From: Diprion similis
Taxonomy: Eukaryota > Arthropoda > Insecta > Hymenoptera > Diprionidae
Assembly (NCBI RefSeq): GCF_021155765.1
Contig: NC_060105.1
Span: forward strand, 16,277,001-16,341,000
Direction of reading: 5' to 3'
DNA length: 64,000 nt
Part shown: positions 10,668-22,679 of the stretch, piece after piece
Numbering within the stretch: the first letter of the stretch is position 1
Layout of the letters: each line of letters begins with the position of its first letter
Translations under genes and position numbers: made by a program
The notes under the pieces: model-generated
Database searches by the model: none
What the model was told of the DNA's origin: nothing
The model's input: the letters and a program-made list of their open reading frames with translations, nothing else

Positions 10668-11944
10668 TCACTTGTAGTGAAAATCGGAGATAAAGGTATT
10701 CGCAAGATCTAAAATGGAGAAGCCTGCATATAATGGTTTGTTGAGTTTGACTGTCGTTCTACGCAATTCAACTATTATCATATCTTCATCAAAGATTGTA
10801 CAACTGTGGAAGTTTGGTTTGGCTGTAGTACCACTAGCACCGTATCTTTCTTCCCATTTCGTGATCAGCCTAACATCTCTATAATTCCTAACATCTCTAT
10901 AATTCCTAACATTTTCCATTGGCTTACCGAAAACTGCGTTGTTCGTCAGTTTATAGAAGTTTTTTTCGAATTCATTGTTAGATTTTTTGCGTAAATCCGT
11001 ATTTAAATCTATGTATTTTTTGAGCCACGGTGTTTGTCTGAACTTGAGAACTCTATGAATTTTAGCTAGTTTTAAACCTAATTCTTAGCATTGTTTCAAG
11101 ACGCGGTAATGAACAATGTAGTTTTGCTTGGAAAGTAGCATGGTCGTCAATTTCGGCTGCTTACTTTCTGAGATGGGAGGTATGTGGTGTTCGGGACACA
11201 CTGGTAAATCTTTATGCATTTCATGCAGTTCCTCAGGATATTCCAAATCTACCTCTAATATGTAGCCAAACTCTGCTTCGTCTAAAACGGCAAGAACATC
11301 CAATTGTCTGAAATCTAATATCCATTCGAAAGAACTGCATAGCAGAGCAAAGCTCATAACCGCACCGTACAAGTTGTTAACATCAAAGTACATGAGATAA
11401 GACTATCTTCGAGAGCTGGAATGAAAGCATCTCCCATGTATCTATTGTTAGCCTTAGCATATCGATTAGAGCATTGGAACACACCACCTCGAATACCTTT
11501 TTCTATAAACATGAGCATATCTATATCAGTGACAAGCTCGAGTTCGACACCGGTACATTTCAACATTGCGTAAAACGAAAGACCGGGCGCTGTAAAATAA
11601 TGAAACGGGTCCAGGTTGTACGTTGCATAACAATTTCGTCGAAAGTTTTCAAAAACTTCAGCTAACAGAAAAACATCAGTTTGCAAATATAAGTTTGAAT
11701 ATTCTCCCAACGTGTTAAGATTGAAAGCTTGCCAAACTTCACACGCGTGTGCGTAATCGTTATCCGAAATTTCTTGGATGTTCAATTTTAAATAAAATTT
11801 TTCTTTAGGTGGTAACTTAAGGAATCCTTTCCAGTGGTAGAAAGAAGTAAAGTCAAGGGCATCTAGCAAAGCGCTGTTGTCACTCAAAAGGTAGAAAGAA
11901 GTAAAGTCAAGGAGTGCATCTGGCAAAGCGCTGATGTAGCTCAA
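10668..11944 (-). pseudogene. Polinton protein-primed DNA polymerase B, fragment A
   Basis: Three minus-strand frames together cover the middle of a Polinton Pol[21 protein letters not shown] and [18 protein letters not shown] (11700-11430), the polymerase motif A region with [13 protein letters not shown] (11393-11360), a motif-B-like region [12 protein letters not shown] (about 10940-10900) and a thumb-side stretch to 10668. It parallels the fuller PolB at 22227-18492. It has lost the exonuclease part, lacks motif C, and holds small duplications (NYRDVR repeated near 10890; about 55-bp units at 11836-12010). The DNA-replication enzyme is dead here. Confidence 0.8.
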
Positions 11945-12010
11945 ACCTTTAAAAATAAAAGAAAGAAATCAAGTCAAGGAGTGCACCTAGCATAGCGCTG
12001 GTGCAGCTCA
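11836..12010. repeat. About 55-bp tandem units at the edge of PolB fragment A
   Basis: Three units of the type GTAGAAAGAAGTAAAGTCAAGG...GCGCTG..GTAGCTCA occur at about 11838, 11889 and 11955. They prolong the open frame of the polymerase fragment with an artificial DFTSFY repeat. Confidence 0.7.
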
Positions 12011-12540
12011 CTTATAAAAATTTTAAAGCGATAATAATACGCAAATTAGCATTAAGGCTAACAATTGAAACATTGTATTTTCTTTTGTTTGTAGAACATA
12101 AAGTTTTTGTTGTTATCATTAAATATGAAAGATATATAACGTATCCTAACTTGGCATTTATTCAATAAAATAAATTTGTGTAAAAGATAAGGTAAATTGC
12201 GAGGTGGGTATTCCCGTAGCAATACGATTGACCCGAAGCGATAAACCAACTATCTGACAGACCGCCACGGCTCCTCGAGCACTGGTCTGTAGGTTATGTT
12301 GTATTTGTTTAAAATCAATTAGAAAGGAGCATCATGCTAGAACAGTGTCTCCGAAATTTTGTACAAAGGGAAAACCTTTGTTATCGCCAAGCCAGCTCCG
12401 TTAATTCAGAGTCTGGGTCACCAGGAATTTAGACGTATCGAGTCAAGCTTTTATCTTCTTATGCCGTATTTGATTTATCGTGGAAGGCTCCTTCATTTAT
12501 TAAAACACTAAAGTCTTAGTCTGAAGGCAAAGACACCCAC
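12011..12540. other. No gene recognised
   Basis: AT-rich sequence between PolB fragment A and the ATPase. No supported reading frame or repeat. Confidence 0.45.
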
Positions 12541-12609
12541 ATAACGAGCTATTCTCGCAAGCAAAGCTTCAGAGAAGAGCGTATACGTTACAAGATATAT
12601 TTCAAGTCT

Positions 12610-13083
12610 TTGGCACAGCCAAAATATGAATATTTACGCGAGGTGTTGAATCGTGTACCGGGTGTGTCCTATATTACCTATTCCAATAATTGTGACGTAA
12701 TTCCGGTGGAGCAATCCAAGCCGAACACGATTTTTATTTTTGACGATATTGCCTGTGATAAGCAGGACGTGGTTAGGGAATATTTCTGCATGGGTCGACA
12801 TAAATTAGTTGATTGTTTCTATCTGTGTCAAACATACACAAGAATCCCCAAACATCTGACTCGCGACAACGCAAACTTCATGATTCTTTTCAAACAAGAC
12901 GCTAAGAACTTACGGCATGTATTCGATGATCATGTGAATACAGATATGAAGTATGCTGAATTTGAAAAATTATGCTCGATCTGCTGGCGTTCGAAGTATG
13001 GATTTCTTACGATTGATAAAGATAGTCCTATGAACTCCGGCGGATATCGCAGAGGGTTCGATGAATTTATCATAAAAACGTGA
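12610..13083 (+). pseudogene. Polinton A32-like packaging ATPase, 5'-truncated
   Basis: The frame encodes the second half of the FtsK/HerA-type packaging ATPase found in Polintons and large DNA viruses: a hydrophobic strand ending in acidic residues (TIFIFDDIAC, Walker B type), the CFYLCQTYTRIPKHLTRDN segment and a conserved end with YGFLTIDK. The frame continues upstream to about 12540 but no Walker A (GxxxxGKT) is seen and no ATG fits, so the N-terminus is missing. The protein would pump DNA into capsids. It lies 60 bp before the DUF8207 gene, in the same direction. Confidence 0.75.
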
Positions 13084-13580
13084 TGTAACCCACCTGAGGT
13101 TACAGTGTTACGTCTGAATGTGCACCTACAACATCTTTAAATATGCTTAAGACGTCGAAATCTCAGACCGATTTGAAGCGCAAGATAGTGGAAGCAAGCG
13201 ATGCGGTGAGGAAGAAATATCAAGCATTGAAAACCGATCGCACAGCCGACAGCGAAGCGATGGAGAGAACTTTTAAACCGATTGTTGAGCCGCTGACTGC
13301 TATAGCAAAGGCATCTGAGTTCAAAGCGGATGCTATAAAGCCTGAAGTGTATGCTGAAAATGATGATGATGAATTGCATAATAGTATGGCTTGGGACTAT
13401 TACATGATAGATCGTGATTTATTTAGCTCATGGCTACTTATGTTCTAATTCCATTTTGTTTTACACCACTCTCCACATTACATAGTTTACACTACTCTCT
13501 AGTTACATAGTTTACATGCTTTATATATATATTTTTTTTTATTTTTTATTTTTTATTTATTTTTTTTTTTTCCACTTCGC

Positions 13581-16487
13581 TTACTGCCTTCTTTTTATGT
13601 ATTCCAATAGTTTTCTCTTATATTCGTTTATATTTGTTGCTTCTTTTACATCCGCTGGTAGTTTATTATACATCTCAAAACCAGTATATGTTACGCATTT
13701 CTGTCCGGCAGTCGTCTTTCGGTACTCAATGTTTATGTTTTTCTTTTGTCTCGTATTGTAGTTATGTGTTTCCCCCACCATCCTTATTTGTTCTCTTAAA
13801 TATCTCGGCATTGTTCCTCTCATAATTTTGTATACAAATAGGCATACATTATACATGAGTCTTTGTCTTATTGTTAAAAAGTTAACTGCATTTAGCATGT
13901 CTCTCACTCGCGTATATCGATCACATCTTAGAATTGCACGCATCGCTCTGTTTTGTACTTTTTGCATGTTTTCAATCCATTCCGCACTAGTATTTAATAA
14001 TAACGTGTTACAGTACTCGAAATGTGGGGATATTATAGCTTTATAAATTGTCATTAGCGTATTACACGATAAGTGCCTATTTAGTCTGTATAAAAAATTT
14101 ACTTTCTTAGATGTCTTCTTAACAATAAACATTGCTTGCGCATTAAAACTCAGCTTATTATCAATTATAACCCCTAAATATTTTATTTCTCTAACCTCTT
14201 CTATTTGTATACCTGCTATCTTAAAATTACACTTATTTTCTATACCTAGTTTTCTTGGATCGTGAATTATCATGCTTTTGGTCTTTGTTGTATTTAATTT
14301 TAGCGAGTTACTATTCATCCATTTTACCACCCTTTCTAAATCATGATTCAGTTTCTGTTCAATTTCCTCAGTATTTGTACCACTTATGAATATAACTGTG
14401 TCATCCGCAAACATTTTGCATTGACAGAATTCAAGTTGTCTCGCGAGGTCATTTATATATAATATAAACAGTAGTGGCCCAAGAACGGAACCTTGTGGCA
14501 CTCCGAACTTAGTTTTCCTTTTTTCTGACATTTTGTTTCCATATTTCACCTGTTGTGTCCGGTTTTCTAGGTACGATTTAATCCATTTCCATGTTGTTCC
14601 CATTATCCCATAATTTGCTAGCTTCTGTAATAATAACCGTCTGTTTATAGTTTCGAATGCCCTTTTTAGATCCAAGAAAATCACTCCAATCAATTTACTT
14701 CTATCTAAGCTTTTTCTCCATATTATTATCGTATTTTGTAGTGCCGTTTCACATGAATAATTTCTCCGGAAACCCGATTGTTCATCTGTTAATATATCAG
14801 ATCTTTCAATGTACTCAATCAGCTGATTTTTCGCTGCTTTTTCTAATATGCTTTCGTACAGTGGTAGCATATTTATCGGTCTGTATTCTTCTGCTTTTAT
14901 TGTTTTGGTTATTTTCGGAATTGGTATGATTGTTGACGTTTTCCAGTTATTCGGAAAAACGCCGTCCCTGAGGGATTTATTGATTAGTTTCACCGTAACT
15001 TCTTCTATGCTATTCCATGCCATTTTTATTATTTTCGTCGTTATACCTTCTTCCGTTCCCTTCTTATCTTTCATATTTTGTATTATCTTACGTACTTCCT
15101 CTCGTGTAACTTCTCTGAATTCGCTATGTTTTGGCTCCTCCTGTCCACGTCTTTCCAATCTTACTTCAGTTATGTTTACGTGTTCATTTCCGCCTACGAT
15201 ATCCTCTATACTCTTTAGGAAGAATTCATTAAATTTGTTTGCTATCTTCTCTTCATCTTTTTCCTTCTCCCCATTAAAACTAATTTCTTTTGGTATTTCG
15301 TTTTTCTTTTTACTCCCTATTACTGATTTTATTGTTTTCCACATTTTTTTGGGGTCAGTTTTGACTGAGTCAATTTTTTCTTCGTAATATTTTCTTTTAC
15401 TTCTTCTGAGCGTTGCCACTGCTTCGTTTCTCAACCTTCTATACTCTAACCATTCTTCTCCCACTTTTGTATTTTCCATTCTTGTCGCCCTCTTATATGC
15501 CTCGTCTCTCCTTCTACTAGCCTCACGGACTTCTTCCCCTATCCACGGTTTATCATTCCATTGCGCCTTTTTTCGTTTTTTTACAATAGGTGCTATCTTA
15601 TCTATATTTTCTACTATACATTGTACTAGATTATTTGCGAATTCATCTACACTATCCATCTCGTTACATTTTCTGTCAATTTCTCTCGCTATCGTCTCTT
15701 TAAAATTTTCATTATCAACATTTGTGAAGTCTCTTGTATAAAATTCTATTATATTATTATCCGTTTTGTTAGTTTTCCTTACGTTAATTCTTATTATGTG
15801 GTGATCCGAAATTTTTGGTGTTTTGTGCACTTCTGTCTCTACTTTGAAATTTGAAAATACCAGGTCTATTATTGTTTTGGCTTCCCCTTGTATTCTTGTG
15901 TAGTCTCTCACATATTGCTTTATTCCCATACACTTTAGTTTATCTATTAACCTCTTTGAGTATTGGTTTTCTTTACTCACGTCAATGTTAAAATCTCCCG
16001 TCACTATAATATGCCCTATGTCCACTATTTTATCACATTCTTTTATAATTTCGTCGATAAATAATCCATCACTCTTACTCGGTGAATGATAAACGTTACA
16101 GATTATTATTCCTTCGTATTTCCCCATTAGCTTTATTGTACAGATCCATGCGTTTTTTTCCACAGTTTTTATCGTAATTACCTTATATTTAATATCTTTT
16201 TTTATGTATGTTAACAATCCCCCTGTTCTACTACTATAACTATCGCATCGTACGGTATTGTAGTTTTGTATTTCTATTTCAAAATCCTCTATTTCCTCTT
16301 TTACATGTGTTTCGGTCACGCATGCTATTATCGGTCTATTTCTTATTATCAAGTTTTCGATGTTGTCTTTGTTATGTATATATCCTGCTGCATTTAGTAC
16401 CAAGATGAACTCATCTTTTCCGTTTGTTATTTTCCCTGTTCCTAGTTCCTCTTTATGGGCAATTAATCTCCTTATATTCGAGCACAT
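13581..16487 (-). CDS. LINE ORF2: endonuclease-reverse transcriptase
   Basis: A single open frame of 968 codons. The N-terminal 230 residues are an APE-like endonuclease (TETHVKEE, GGLLTYIKKDI, ICNVYHSP, VTGDFNIDV, then SDHHIIR at its end). The RT follows at about residues 480-760, with YRPINMLP, EQSGFRRNYSCETAL, LDLKRAFETIN, GVPQGSVLGPLLF and the catalytic FADDTVIF. The C-terminal part ends with a maturase-like tail. Length and domain order fit CR1/jockey-group LINEs; the exact clade needs a tree. No stop or frameshift is visible, so the enzyme may still be made if the missing promoter is supplied. The ATG at 16487 is the first in the frame after the ORF1 stop at 16518. Confidence 0.9.
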   Translation of the reverse strand: MCSNIRRLIAHKEELGTGKITNGKDEFILVLNAAGYIHNKDNIENLIIRNRPIIACVTETHVKEEIEDFEIEIQNYNTVRCDSYSSRTGGLLTYIKKDIKYKVITIKTVEKNAWICTIKLMGKYEGIIICNVYHSPSKSDGLFIDEIIKECDKIVDIGHIIVTGDFNIDVSKENQYSKRLIDKLKCMGIKQYVRDYTRIQGEAKTIIDLVFSNFKVETEVHKTPKISDHHIIRINVRKTNKTDNNIIEFYTRDFTNVDNENFKETIAREIDRKCNEMDSVDEFANNLVQCIVENIDKIAPIVKKRKKAQWNDKPWIGEEVREASRRRDEAYKRATRMENTKVGEEWLEYRRLRNEAVATLRRSKRKYYEEKIDSVKTDPKKMWKTIKSVIGSKKKNEIPKEISFNGEKEKDEEKIANKFNEFFLKSIEDIVGGNEHVNITEVRLERRGQEEPKHSEFREVTREEVRKIIQNMKDKKGTEEGITTKIIKMAWNSIEEVTVKLINKSLRDGVFPNNWKTSTIIPIPKITKTIKAEEYRPINMLPLYESILEKAAKNQLIEYIERSDILTDEQSGFRRNYSCETALQNTIIIWRKSLDRSKLIGVIFLDLKRAFETINRRLLLQKLANYGIMGTTWKWIKSYLENRTQQVKYGNKMSEKRKTKFGVPQGSVLGPLLFILYINDLARQLEFCQCKMFADDTVIFISGTNTEEIEQKLNHDLERVVKWMNSNSLKLNTTKTKSMIIHDPRKLGIENKCNFKIAGIQIEEVREIKYLGVIIDNKLSFNAQAMFIVKKTSKKVNFLYRLNRHLSCNTLMTIYKAIISPHFEYCNTLLLNTSAEWIENMQKVQNRAMRAILRCDRYTRVRDMLNAVNFLTIRQRLMYNVCLFVYKIMRGTMPRYLREQIRMVGETHNYNTRQKKNINIEYRKTTAGQKCVTYTGFEMYNKLPADVKEATNINEYKRKLLEYIKRRQ

Positions 16488-16517
16488 GATAGTATCATTC
16501 TCTTCGTTTATTCGTTG

Positions 16518-16645
16518 CTATTCTATGTCTACTTCTACCGACCTTTTTCTTCTTTCTTCGTCCAGCTTTTTACGGTATGACGGGCATTCTCTGTCTGTCG
16601 CTGCATGTTCATCTTTAATTTTCTTATTATTGTATTGTTTACTTA
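16518..16645 (-). pseudogene. LINE ORF1 3' tail
   Basis: About 40 codons on the minus strand ending EERRKRSVEVDIE and containing ATDRECPSYRKKLDEE. This resembles the end of LINE nucleic-acid-binding ORF1 proteins after their zinc knuckles. It stops 30 nt before the ORF2 start. The rest of ORF1 was lost by 5' truncation. Confidence 0.6.
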
Positions 16646-17518
16646 CAAACAGACTCCAAACTCCGAATATCGCATACAAAAATCGAGTCAATCGCTTGTT
16701 AGGAGAGTGTTTCAACGCAGAGAGGGCCTGGAGAAATCTACACCTAATGCTCGCGAAAGCAGTGATATTGAAAATGACGCGAACGTCACGATTGAGCGAA
16801 CTATTCCCGTGTTGCGTGAAACGGTTTACACGACGCCGGCCACCGAATCTCATACGGAATCGCCGCGGTCGGCGTTGATGGAGTAGATGGCTGACCCTGA
16901 TACTTCAATGCACATGGAACGCGCGTTCGAGGAAAATTTTGGCACTTTGACCAAGAATTATATAATGAATTTAATTCGCGATACGACAAATACAATGGAT
17001 TCAGTTTACGGAATTAGATTTGTGAACAATGATGGGGTCGCCGGTTTCATGATTGGTGACTCGCCGATTCAATTTGAGCTAGATCATTTTTACGTCAAAA
17101 ACATGCGATTCAAAACAACTCCGGGTATATTGGATCTCATGTTTAAGAAAATACCCGACGAAGATATTTACACGGATGATGATCTTCGTGAATATCGCGA
17201 CATCATAGATTCGACAAATGCCCACAAAAGAGGCTATCTAAAAACTGGTCAAGTATGCGGGAATAAATCCTACAAATATCGAAACATTATACGCAAGCTA
17301 TTTCCGAGTCGCTCGGCACTCGGTGAGGGTCTCAACACCAGTAAACATTTCGTACGGAAGAATTCTCGAGTAGAGTATACATATTGGGATGATCCAAACG
17401 AGTTGGTGGACAGGTTGTGGTTATTGATGGTTAGGAAGCTGCCGGTAACACGGCTCACACGAATGAGATTATTTCAATAGTGGAGGAGTTACGCGAAGCT
17501 AATATTATTGTTTGAAGA

Positions 17519-18443
17519 ATGAGTGGGGAGAAAATACAGCTGGTTAGAGAGCTACATGCACCGGCTCGTCGTAACTTTAAGCGCCAACGAGTGATCGTGA
17601 AAGGCTTTGATGACTCGTGGCAAGCAGATTTGGTTGACATGCGGCAGTATGCCAAGATAAATAAAAATTTCAATTACATTCTGACGGTCATCGACGTGTT
17701 GTCCAAATTTGCGTGGGCTGTTGCACTGAAAAATAAGAGTGCTCAATCGGTTGTCGACGGATTTAAAGAAGTGCTTCAAAGCGGTCGATCACCTAAGAAT
17801 TTTCAGTCGGACGATGGTAAAGAATTTTTCAATGCCGAATTTAAAAAGTGAATGAAAAAGCACAACATCAACCATTACTCGACCTACAACGCTATGAAGG
17901 CATCGGTCATAGAACGTTGGAATCGCACACTCAAGGGTAAAATGTGGCGATCATTCAGTCTGAACGTATCATACAAATGGATTAACAATATACAGCAGTT
18001 GGTGGCGGAATACAATAAGAGCAAACATCGTACCACGGGTATGGCGCCGATAAAAGTGAATCATAAAAATGCAAACCAGCTACTCGCAACAGTCTACAGC
18101 AACGTTAAATAAGTTAAGCCAGCAAAATATAAAGTCGGAGATTTCGTAAGAGTCAGCAAGTATAAGACGATATTCGCGAAAGGTTACACGCCAAATTGGT
18201 CGACGGACATTTTCAGGATCCAAAAAGTACAAAACACAAACCCGCGAATTTATCTTCTGATAGATCAGTAGTCAAACCCAATCCAGGGGGGTTTCTATGA
18301 ACAAGAACTGCATTCCGTGAAATATCCCGACATATATTTAGCGGAGAAAGTTTTGAAGAGGAAAGGTGATAAGGTGTTCGTGAAGTGGTTGGGTCTGGAT
18401 AAATTACATAATTCTTGGATAAATAAAGACAATGCATTGTAGT
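17519..18443 (+). pseudogene. Polinton integrase with chromodomain, three stops
   Basis: A retroviral-type integrase core: first D in WQADLVDM, second in FQSDDGKEFFN and the E in VIERWNRTLKGKMW. An SH3-like segment (VGDFVRVSKYK) and a C-terminal chromodomain (EKVLKRKGDKVFVKWLG...HNSWI) follow. All parts are in one frame but interrupted by stops at 17849-17851, 18110-18112 and near 18268. In Polintons this enzyme inserts the element and the chromodomain may guide it. It directly follows the DUF8207 gene. Complete domain order with only point stops implies moderate age. Confidence 0.85.
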
Positions 18444-18491
18444 CGTTTTATTCACACCGTTTTATATTTTTTGTTAAATAAATATTATTTT

Positions 18492-21400
18492 CTATACAGA
18501 TGGTGTAATTTTTACATGTTCCCAGGGTAACGTGTCTGTACTACCAGGTAGTAAATATCGCTCATCATCGTGATGGCTTAAAGCAAGTTTCAATTGTCGA
18601 ATTGAATAGACTTTATGCAAATTCGACCGAATGGTTCGCTGCGTTTTTGAAATACTCTCGTGCTGTTTAAGGCAGTCGAGATAATTTTCGAAAGTTATTT
18701 GATTGTTCAATACATGATTTTTCACACCTTTTGCTCTCTTCGCGATCTTATTATCATCCATTCGCGTCGCATACATTTTGGATCGCAATCCAACAAATTC
18801 AGTCATTATTTCGCCATTTCTCTCATCCTTCATTAGTCCTACAACTTTTTTGTTGACCTCGGGAATTTTATAAATATTATCCGCAGGATAATTGCTGGTG
18901 TCGAATCTGTCAATATTGTCTCGAATGAATTCATAAACGTCACAAGATTTGATTTCGTAAATACGACCATCCGTATCGGTATACATTAATTTACAATTTG
19001 ATTTCAACTTTGGTAATATAAAAGAATAGTGAAAGTCGTAGACACAAATTTTGGATAAATCTAGAATAGCGATTCCGGCGTAAATTGGCTTGTTAAATAT
19101 CACTTCGAGCCTGTTCAACTGTATCGCAACGAAATTTTCACCGAATATACTTCAACTGTGGAAATTCGGTCGCGATATCAGTGCTTTGGCACCGCAACGT
19201 CCATTCCATTTTTGCGCTAACTTGACGTCGGAATATTTACGAACATTTTCCATCGTTTTACCGAATACCGCGTTGTTCATCAGTTTGTATAGATCCTGTT
19301 CCAATTTGTTGGCACTTTTGGCTCTTAACGCCGTGTTCAAATCAATATAACTTTTCAACCATGCTGATTGTTTGAATTTCAATATTCTATGAATTTTACG
19401 CAATATCAAACCGTTTTTCAACCACTGTTGCAAATTACGATAATGTATAACAGAGCGTGTCTTGTTCTGCAACGTAGCTGAAAGTTTCGGAGTTTTTCCA
19501 CCAGGGGGTTTTTGATGATTTGGACAAAAGGATAAATCTTGATGTAAAATGTGAACATTGGTGGGGTATTCTAAATCTACCTCCAATATGTATCCATCAT
19601 CAGACTCTTCATCGACGCGAATGAAATCAAAATCATGTACTCGGTGCACCCATTCAAAATTTTTACAAGGCAGGTACTGAGACATTGCTCAACCATACAA
19701 ATTATTTACGTCTAAGTAGAGCAATGATTTGGTTTCCAACTGCGCATTGTAATCTGTCATATATTTATTATTCGCTATACTGTGTCGATTCGAGCATTGA
19801 CTCAATCCTCCACGCAAGCCTCCTTCAACGAACAGCAGCATATCAACATCCGTGAGCAATTCCAACTGAATTTCAGTGTGGAAAAGCATGCAATCCCACG
19901 TAAAACCGTGTAAGGTAAAGTAGTGTGCCGGATCGAGCTTATATATTCGGAGGCAATTATCGCAGAAATTTTGAAAGACGTCTGCGAGGAGCATTACGTC
20001 GACTTTCAAATACAAATCACTATACTCGCCCAATGTTGTGATATTAAAACTGTACCAAACGTTCTGTGCATGAGCGTAGTCTTCGTCTTTAATATGTTGG
20101 TCGTTCAATACGTTATAAAATGATTCTTTCGAGGGTAATGAGCGTTCGTTGAGTCTGTCGGCTTCAGTCACGTAATCATATGGAAATATCCCTTTGCGGG
20201 TTAGAAGATTGAATTGCGAATCTGTGGCTTTAGGGAATTGGCATTTTAAATTCGTTAAATCATTGTGCCGCAGGTAAGAACTTAGTTCGGCTAAACTCGA
20301 ACTCATATGCCGACGAGAATCGATGAATTGAAGTCTTACGGCGAGGCTGTGAAACGTCTGGGTGAATGCTATGTACTTTTCTTTAGTAATTGGTAGAACG
20401 CTGAGCGAGGATGATTTAATATTAGCCAATTCACCGATTATGAAGTGTGCATCGTAACCACTCAAGTTGTGGAATACAACGGGTACGGTGCGATCGAGTT
20501 TGTAATTCAGATTACAATTTGAATGTGCAGGCCCGCGATATAGTCCTGTAACATGACAATGATCCTTCACGCGATCATTTGGATGCACAAATTTTAGCTC
20601 GCAAATGTGACATACTTCAGCGTTTTCGAATTCAGTCTGTTGTTGACCAGACAATTGATACATAGGTTTCTTTTGATTGAAGTATTCAGCTACCCTAACT
20701 GCGATTCCGTGTAATTGATGGGCTAACCATTTCTGACAATCGACACCTCGATAGGAATTGTAGTATGATAGCGACTCATCGTGACTACATTTAAAATAAT
20801 AACCTACGCTGTGTGGTACATGTTTCTGATATATCTTCGTATGCGATGATTCAGAAGACTGTGAGGAATTCTCCAACAAACACTCAAAATCTGCGTAAAC
20901 TATGTATGGTACTTGCATTTTGTTCGAGTAATTCTCAAACTTCAACCACTTGTTGGACTGATCTGGAAGCGTGAGTTTACAAGGTGTATCTGGACTGCAA
21001 TCAAGCCTGTGCGCGAGCAATTTTGCTTCGGAGTAGAAAAAATGTAAACATCGATTACAAACATGGATTGCATTCGTACGTGCATTCAATTGATGATTGA
21101 CTAGTCGCGATAAATTTTTAATCCAACAGAAGTGTGTTCTTTCATGGGAGAATTCATCATCAAGGTTTTCATCGTGTAGCATGAGCAAGTTGATGTGTTC
21201 GATATTTGGATTTTCATGCCGACTGATGAGTAGTGGTAAGACTTGATGCCGCTTGCTCCGTTTCTCCAGAATATATACATTCACGGAAATATTATTAAGT
21301 TTTTCAAATTTCGGTATGTCATTTAATTTTGTAGGGAATTTGATACCAGTGAAATTGAATACTTGATTGTAATGGGGGTAGGAAGTTACTCGATTTGCGT

Positions 21401-22227
21401 TTGTTGCAGCAGGATGTCGAGCGGATACGCAAGCCCAAGCAAAAAAAGCGTTATCGGCATTTTGAACATTAACCACGGCTTTTTTAACCTTAATATCGCT
21501 CGGCAAGTCCATCCACATCGAACCTACCAGCGGCTCATACTTGTTAATGTTAACTAATAAATTATCTATACTAATCAAGGCCCAGCCACTATCGCGCTCC
21601 TGAAATTCTTCGATTTGAGCCAGTAGAGGCAACATACTCGTCGTACCATTCCGCCAGATTCGAGGTTGTTTGGAGAGTAGCGTTCTTCGTATGAAAGAAT
21701 TTTGTTTCGGATTTCTCATCCAGAACAAAAGTTGCAGATAGCGTGGTGTTGACTTTCAGATGGTGATGTTGGCGAAGCAATGTGTTGAGTTTGTCGAAAA
21801 TAACGGTGTATGCAGCTGTGAGGAATAGTTTTAGATCGCTGATTCGAAAGTTGGTGATTACCCCGGTGATCAAACGCTTCTCGAACGCAGATTCCAATTC
21901 ATCCCATTGAATGGCCGGAGCGTCGTGTGAACCACCTCGAATTGAAGGGTTTAACACAGCACGTTGAGAGGTCAATTTAACAATAAGAGTCTGAATCTTT
22001 CGTTTATCGGCAAAACTGGTGGTTCGATCTCTGTAAAAGTCGTTAAGGGTTTTTAGAAGTTTGAGACTAATAGTGTTCCACTGCGAAGCGAGATCTTCAT
22101 TGGAGTCCGTAGTGAGTCGCTGGTACGCAATGTCTAATTTATCAATTACGGTATGAAACTCGTCGAACCGGTTTGCCATTGTGCCTCCAAAAAAAGTTTC
22201 GAAAATTATATGAACAGCACTCGTCAT
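18492..22227 (-). pseudogene. Polinton protein-primed DNA polymerase B (nearly full length)
   Basis: Read leftward from 22227. The N-terminal part has the DLKLFLTAAYTVIFDKL and RQHHHLKVN blocks typical of insect Polinton PolB. The exonuclease part has PYIVYADFECLLE. Cys/His pairs (CNRCLHFF, CHICELKF, DHCHVTG) lie in between. Polymerase motifs follow: [36 protein letters not shown], with the usual S replaced by G. Breaks: a frameshift near 21640, TGA at 19686-19688 (TGG expected) and TGA near 19127 (CGA expected). It would replicate the element from a terminal protein. It is convergent with the integrase (49 bp between ends), a common Polinton arrangement. The region 22227-21770 may also be a separate N-terminal domain. 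Confidence 0.88.
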
Positions 22228-22250
22228 ACAATGTGCGATTCAACTCGCAG

Positions 22251-22679
22251 CTACTCTTCGCGCACAGTATTAGCAATTATGCTATAGTTCTCATTAGCAG
22301 CTCTAACGTAAATATATTCATCGACTATGGAGAGATCCTGGTGAAAAAAGTATATCGGTTCCCACTCAATGTCTTCGAATCTGTGTATCACTGATGGCTG
22401 TAATGGGATGTGTGGTTCGCAGTGAGCCGGGTCGTCAGATTGCGTGAGCAGGGAAATGTGACACTTGTGACAGTATTGGGGAAAAGCAATCAAGTTTTTG
22501 AACGTTGATTTGAAATATGCGGTTCCTAGAGATCGCGGTCTGATTGATTGGTCACGTATGACTTGTTTATAGCACTGATGACACACGTTAAGAAAAATTG
22601 GTGGATGAAAGAATCGATTATCACCTTGATATATGTCGCAAGCGTAGAACTGATATGCGACGAACTTGTAGTAATACAT
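22251..22679 (-). CDS. Unknown small Cys-rich protein (Polinton neighbour)
   Basis: An open frame of 142 codons on the PolB strand, ending 24 bp before PolB starts. It has two CxxC pairs, CHQCYK and YCHKCH, about 40 residues apart, so it may bind zinc. The remainder is rich in aromatic residues and has an acidic C-terminal half. I do not recognise a family. Its position directly upstream of PolB and the intact frame suggest it is an element gene, for example a regulatory or capsid-accessory protein; that is inference. The start at 22679 is the first ATG and the next upstream codons give no better choice. Confidence 0.5.
   Translation of the reverse strand: MYYYKFVAYQFYACDIYQGDNRFFHPPIFLNVCHQCYKQVIRDQSIRPRSLGTAYFKSTFKNLIAFPQYCHKCHISLLTQSDDPAHCEPHIPLQPSVIHRFEDIEWEPIYFFHQDLSIVDEYIYVRAANENYSIIANTVREE

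Larger units (their letters stand above)
13449..16645 (-). mobile_element. Non-LTR retrotransposon (CR1/jockey-like), 5'-truncated
   Basis: The insertion interrupts the DUF8207 gene. Its 3' end on the minus strand lies at about 13449-13570, where short ACATAGTTTACA-type repeats and T/A runs are found. The 5' end lies near 16645, within ORF1. ORF2 is fully open, so this is a young insertion. A clear target-site duplication could not be defined by eye. Confidence 0.8.
13143..17516 (+). pseudogene. Polinton DUF8207-type protein gene, split by a LINE
   Basis: The 5' part (13143-about 13445) starts MLKTSKSQTDLKRKIVEA and is followed by a LINE in opposite orientation. The gene resumes near 16645 and runs to 17516. 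The 3' part has the DUF8207 hallmark of arthropod Polintons: YGIRF..., a short beta-rich segment, TPGILDLMF, DIYTDDDLREYRDII, TNAHKRGY and GNKSYKYRNII. Besides the insertion there is an in-frame TAG at 16884-16886 and a frameshift near 17440; the expected end continues in another frame to 17516. The function of the family is unknown. It ends 2 bp before the integrase ATG. Confidence 0.75.

Noticed and set aside
14657..15387. Hydrophobic plus-strand frames resembling membrane proteins
   Set aside because: Antisense shadows of the LINE ORF2 RT region, whose frame is far longer and has all RT motifs.
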